DNA of 64,000 nt, taken from Rhynchonema sp. JSB1_4 (taxonomy: Eukaryota; Nematoda; Chromadorea; Monhysterida; Xyalidae). A program made the position numbers and the translations under genes. This document shows, one piece after another, positions 61,249 to 64,000 of this stretch. How positions within the stretch are numbered: the stretch's first letter is position 1; each line of letters opens with the position of its first letter. The notes under the pieces were generated by a model. That model was not told where the DNA came from, searched no databases, and saw nothing but the letters and a program-made list of their open reading frames with translations. The DNA lies in the NCBI GenBank assembly GCA_030248065.1, contig JASAMV010001041.1, forward strand, positions 116,537-180,536, read 5' to 3'.

Positions 61249-61586
61249 GTCGGGTTGATGATTATAATTACTGTACAGTCGAAGTAAAAAAGACCAGTCC
61301 AAAAAGTAAAAAGCCAGCATTTTATGCAGCATATATTGTGTACGATAGTGAAAATCATTTTTTACACTGACTCCAATGTCCAAAAATTCTGCCTCATCTT
61401 TCCATAATCATACACTCACTACTGACCGCCATGCAACAAACCTGTTCCGTGCTGTTGGTGGGTATCGGCATCGGGCTGTGCAGGAACAACAAACGAAACA
61501 CCAGAGATTCAGGTTGCTTTTTCATTTAAAAAGTTCAGTGAGAGAAATTTCCTTCAAGATAATAATTTAAAAAATAAAGATTTGCA

Positions 61587-62494
61587 GAGCTTAAATGCGG
61601 CGTGCCGCCCATTCAACCGGAAGTGTCTTTCGATGGTCCGACGAACACAAGTTATCATGGTATCAAAATATTTGTTGCCTACGTCTAGAAACGCTAAAAT
61701 GTCAACAATTTTCGAAATACTTCTTAATGTATCTGTTTGTCAGGTATCGACGAAGCAGTGGCGCACAGCCATCCGTGGCATGTGGCCATTTGGACCGTCG
61801 ATCGATACGTGCAAGATTACAAATGGGTTTGCGATGGCGCCATCATCGGACCACATCATGTGATCACTTCGGCGCACTGCCTGTCAGTTGGTGTATTGAG
61901 CATGACCAAGCCCTCGGGATTTCCAAAGCTTTCATCTGTCCTGCAGCGAAACAATCGCGTAATTATCAGTGGTTGCTATGCTTCAGTGCGCACTGGTGGC
62001 TGTTGCACGATGTGAGTCTGGTGTCGAGTCAAGTTAATGTCTGGGTCGGTGGTCACGATGCGTACAACGCAAATGAAACATCGATTGTGCTCCGTCCGGT
62101 CAGGTTCTACATTCACGAACGATACGACGAGTTCGCGGGCAAATTCGATAAAACCAACAAGTTCACCAACGATATTGCGGGTCAGTCGACCTTGCTCGAA
62201 CCAAACGTAACGTTTGAATATACGTTTGAGTTTTCGGATCAGTGCGAATCATGCACAAAGTTAGGAAATGTAATGAGATCCGTAGATCATCCACCTGTAT
62301 TCCATCTGCACGGACATTGTGCTACGTTTCTTTGAAAAAGCGGGGAAGGTCTAGGTTGCGGCATTACTTTTCAGTGCTCATATTTGACAAAGCAATCGAA
62401 TTCAATGCACACGTGCACCCAGTGTGTTTGCCGGAGGCACCCATCGTAGAAGGAACCCCTCACAACTGTGTCACCGCTGGATGGCCACGTTCGG
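61587..62494 (+). CDS. S1 serine protease paralogue, catalytic Ser exon not found (partial)
   Basis: Divergent to the minus-strand protease. Exons read: 61587-~61,659 (LKCGVPPIQPEVS), ~61,745-61,889 (SHPWHVAIW ... GPHHVITSAHC with catalytic His), ~62,005-62,177 (VNVWVGGHDAYNANETS ... NKFTNDIA with catalytic Asp), 62374-62494 (VLIFDKAIEF, VHPVCLPEAP, CVTAGWPRSG before GTAAGG). No signal peptide exon was identified and no GDSGGP-like stretch is visible from 62.5 to 64 kb, which is filled with repeats. Either the last exons lie beyond the window or the gene is broken. TGAAACATCG at 62,074 encodes part of NETSI. Confidence 0.78.
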
Positions 62495-63337
62495 GTAAGG
62501 ATGCTCTATCGTTCTGATGATCACAGTCATGATGATGGGTGACCAACATCATTTTTCCGCGATATTGCCAAATGTGGTAGCGCGCTGCCACGAGATTATA
62601 CCTTGATTTTTTAGAACAACGCAAAGTCAAATTGTGCTTTACTTCTAAACAAATCAGTTGAAGCATCATAAGGGCGCGTGTAGTCATACCGGGAACTGGG
62701 AACTAATAAAATCTTTTTTCTAGGTCCAAGATTCCAGTTCCTGGTTCCCGATATGACGAGACGCACACCAGGAACTGTGAACTTTTCAATACATTTTCTG
62801 CGTAATATCGATACGTAATATCTGCGACCGAGACGTAAGTGGCACATAAATTTTTGTAAAAGTTCCCAGTTTCCGATGTGCGTGTGGTCATATCGGGAAC
62901 TGGGACCTTAGACTAGAAAAAAATTAGCGGTGTGACTAAGCGAGAAACATAAGACAGTAAAAATATTGTATACCAGCAACAATACGTTCACTGCACACTT
63001 GCGGATATTGCGGCAATAGGTTTGAAGGCAAAAGCAGTTTTTCTCACACAAATTAGCAAACAAATATGCATTGACTAAAACGGGTCGAGTCGAATTCCCG
63101 CTAGCGCAAACGTGCTGCAATTTAAAGGGGAAATTGCGCATTCCTAATCGCTTTTCAAACTCCACAGGTGTTTAGACAGTCGTGTGGGCATCATGAAAGT
63201 CAAATCACTTGGTACAAACTCTCAGACGTGTACCCAGGAGAAGCAGTTTAAAGGAAACAATCGGGAAGAAAATTCAGCGCGGACCGGCCGAATTTCTACC
63301 TGCGCATTCAGGCAAACTGCCTGATCAAAAAGCTGTC
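62495..63337. repeat. Repeats around CCGGGAACTGGGAAC, three copies
   Basis: GTCATACCGGGAACTGGGAAC (62,683), its complement GTTCCTGGTTCCCGATATGAC (62,737) and GTCATATCGGGAACTGGGACC (62,887) form an inverted/direct set. Copies 1 and 2 make a foldback of about 75 bp. The rest of the interval, downstream of the plus-strand protease exons, shows no further protease exon. Confidence 0.65.
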
Positions 63338-63560
63338 AAGGCGATAGAATGCTTCGCATGATTCTTGAAACTCACTAACTATAGAATTTCGCTTTTCTTT
63401 ATATTTCGAATTTCGACGAATTGTTCCAGCGTGACAAGCAGAGCATGAAACATTTAGCAGACACGTTGGAACAATTCGTTGAACTTCGAAATAAAAAGAA
63501 AAGCGAAATTCTATAGTTAGTGAGTTTCAAAAATCTTGCGAAACATTCCATCGCCTTGAG
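63338..63560. repeat. Foldback repeat, arms about 85-100 bp
   Basis: GCGATAGAATGCTTCGCA ... GAATTGTTCCAGCGTG is followed after a loop by CACGTTGGAACAATTCG ... TTGCGAAACATTCCATCGC, its reverse complement with few mismatches. Core arm: AACTCACTAACTATAGAATT and complement. Confidence 0.85.
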
Positions 63561-63568
63561 AGCTTTTT

Positions 63569-63949
63569 TGTACCTTGCAACCACCCCTTGGGGGGGGATG
63601 GGGGGGAAGGGTAGGTACCTTGCAACCACCCCGGAGGGTACCTTGCAACCATCAATTTATGGTTTTTATAGGCAAAAATGGGTGTTTTTCGATCTTAAAA
63701 CCCCAAAAATCGCGCGCTCCGCGCGCAAACCTCCATATAATAGGTATTTTAGGCAAATTTTCGGCCAAAATGCAAAAAAGTACCATTTTTTCGGCCAAAT
63801 TTGCAGTATAATGCATGCAAAAACACCCTTTTTTCGGACCTCAGGGGTACCTTGCAACCTTCCGGAGGCTGGGTAGGGGGGTACCTTGCAACCATCTGGA
63901 TCCATCCCCCCCAAGGGTACCTTGCAACCATCTGCCTGCCACTACACTG
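63569..63949. mobile_element. Inverted copy of the 10,579-11,014 MITE, one end truncated
   Basis: Reverse complement of the first element: GGTACCTTGCAACC units, the GCGCGCTCCGCGCGC palindrome at about 63,710, and terminus GCCACTACACTG at 63,949. The other terminus (left end) is missing; the sequence joins the foldback repeat at about 63,569. Nearly identical to the 10.6 kb copy, suggesting recent activity. Confidence 0.88.
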
Positions 63950-64000
63950 GGTTCTATTAATGGGGGGTCAATTAATGGGGGGGATTCTATTTTTGATTTC
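63950..64000. repeat. GGGTCAATTAATGGGG repeat, cut by window end
   Basis: Matches (inverted) 12,420-12,500 and 38,930-39,000: alternating poly-G and TCAATTAAT / TTCTATT units. Confidence 0.6.

Larger units (their letters stand above)
8103..62083. repeat. Highly iterated decamer TGAAACATCA / TGATGTTTCA
   Basis: Exact copies, plus-strand form TGAAACATCA: 16,009; 17,949; 19,083; 31,568; 43,790; 47,720; 49,444; 50,135; 52,115; 60,410. Form TGATGTTTCA: 15,913; 16,471; 19,233; 45,560; 47,185; 52,553. One-mismatch copies: 8,103; 18,433; 37,131; 41,932; 46,007; 49,140; 58,026; 60,210; 62,074. Chance expectation for an exact 10-mer on both strands of 64 kb is about 0.12. In coding exons it is read as ETS, DVS, KHH or MFQ. 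At 60,410 it ends an intron (TGATGTTTCAG) and at 45,560 it begins one (GTGAAACATC). Confidence 0.9.

Overview
The window looks like a compact invertebrate animal genome. It has spliced protein-coding genes with many short exons, introns mostly about 60-90 bp, GT-AG boundaries, metazoan gene families (PP4R1, USP3, a TMEM255-like four-span protein, sushi/PAN receptor-like protein, CAP protein, S1 serine proteases), a tRNA-derived SINE and many short non-autonomous DNA transposons with 8-bp target-site duplications. I could not fix the phylum. No bacterial operon, CRISPR array or viral gene was seen.

Layout. (1) 465-8324, minus: USP3-type histone H2A/H2B deubiquitinase, from its N-terminal ZnF-UBP to the end of the catalytic domain, with MITEs in its introns. 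(2) 8.4-13.4 kb: a nest of hAT-like MITEs with G/C homopolymer ends, intact 8-bp TSDs and inverted duplicates. (3) 15,667-34,318, minus: PP4R1, the HEAT-repeat regulatory subunit of protein phosphatase 4, with two introns of about 5 kb (no gene found inside) and several MITEs. (4) 34.3-41.2 kb: repeat-rich intergenic DNA including an element with a novel-looking TIR and a perfect 8-bp TSD. (5) 41,207-43,650, plus: an RS-domain nuclear-type protein I cannot name. (6) 44.4-62.5 kb: membrane and secreted proteins, namely a small secreted peptide, a PAN/sushi single-pass membrane protein, a TMEM255-like protein with PPxY motifs, a Cys-containing secreted-type protein, a GAPR-1-like CAP protein, and two S1 proteases in divergent orientation. 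(7) 62.5-64 kb: foldback repeats and another MITE copy.

Two genome-wide signals are not explained by the genes. First, the decamer TGAAACATCA/TGATGTTTCA occurs 16 times exactly (about 0.1 expected by chance) plus at least nine times with one mismatch. It occurs on both strands, in several reading frames inside coding exons, and sometimes exactly at intron ends; it is absent from the MITE nest. Second, about a third of the 5' splice sites I could place have T at intron position +3 (GTTGG, GTTAG), including sites fixed by protein homology, which is very unusual for an animal.

All exon boundaries were read by eye from frame, splice signals and remembered family sequences. Those in USP3, PP4R1 and the proteases are good to a few bases; those in the unnamed genes are approximate.
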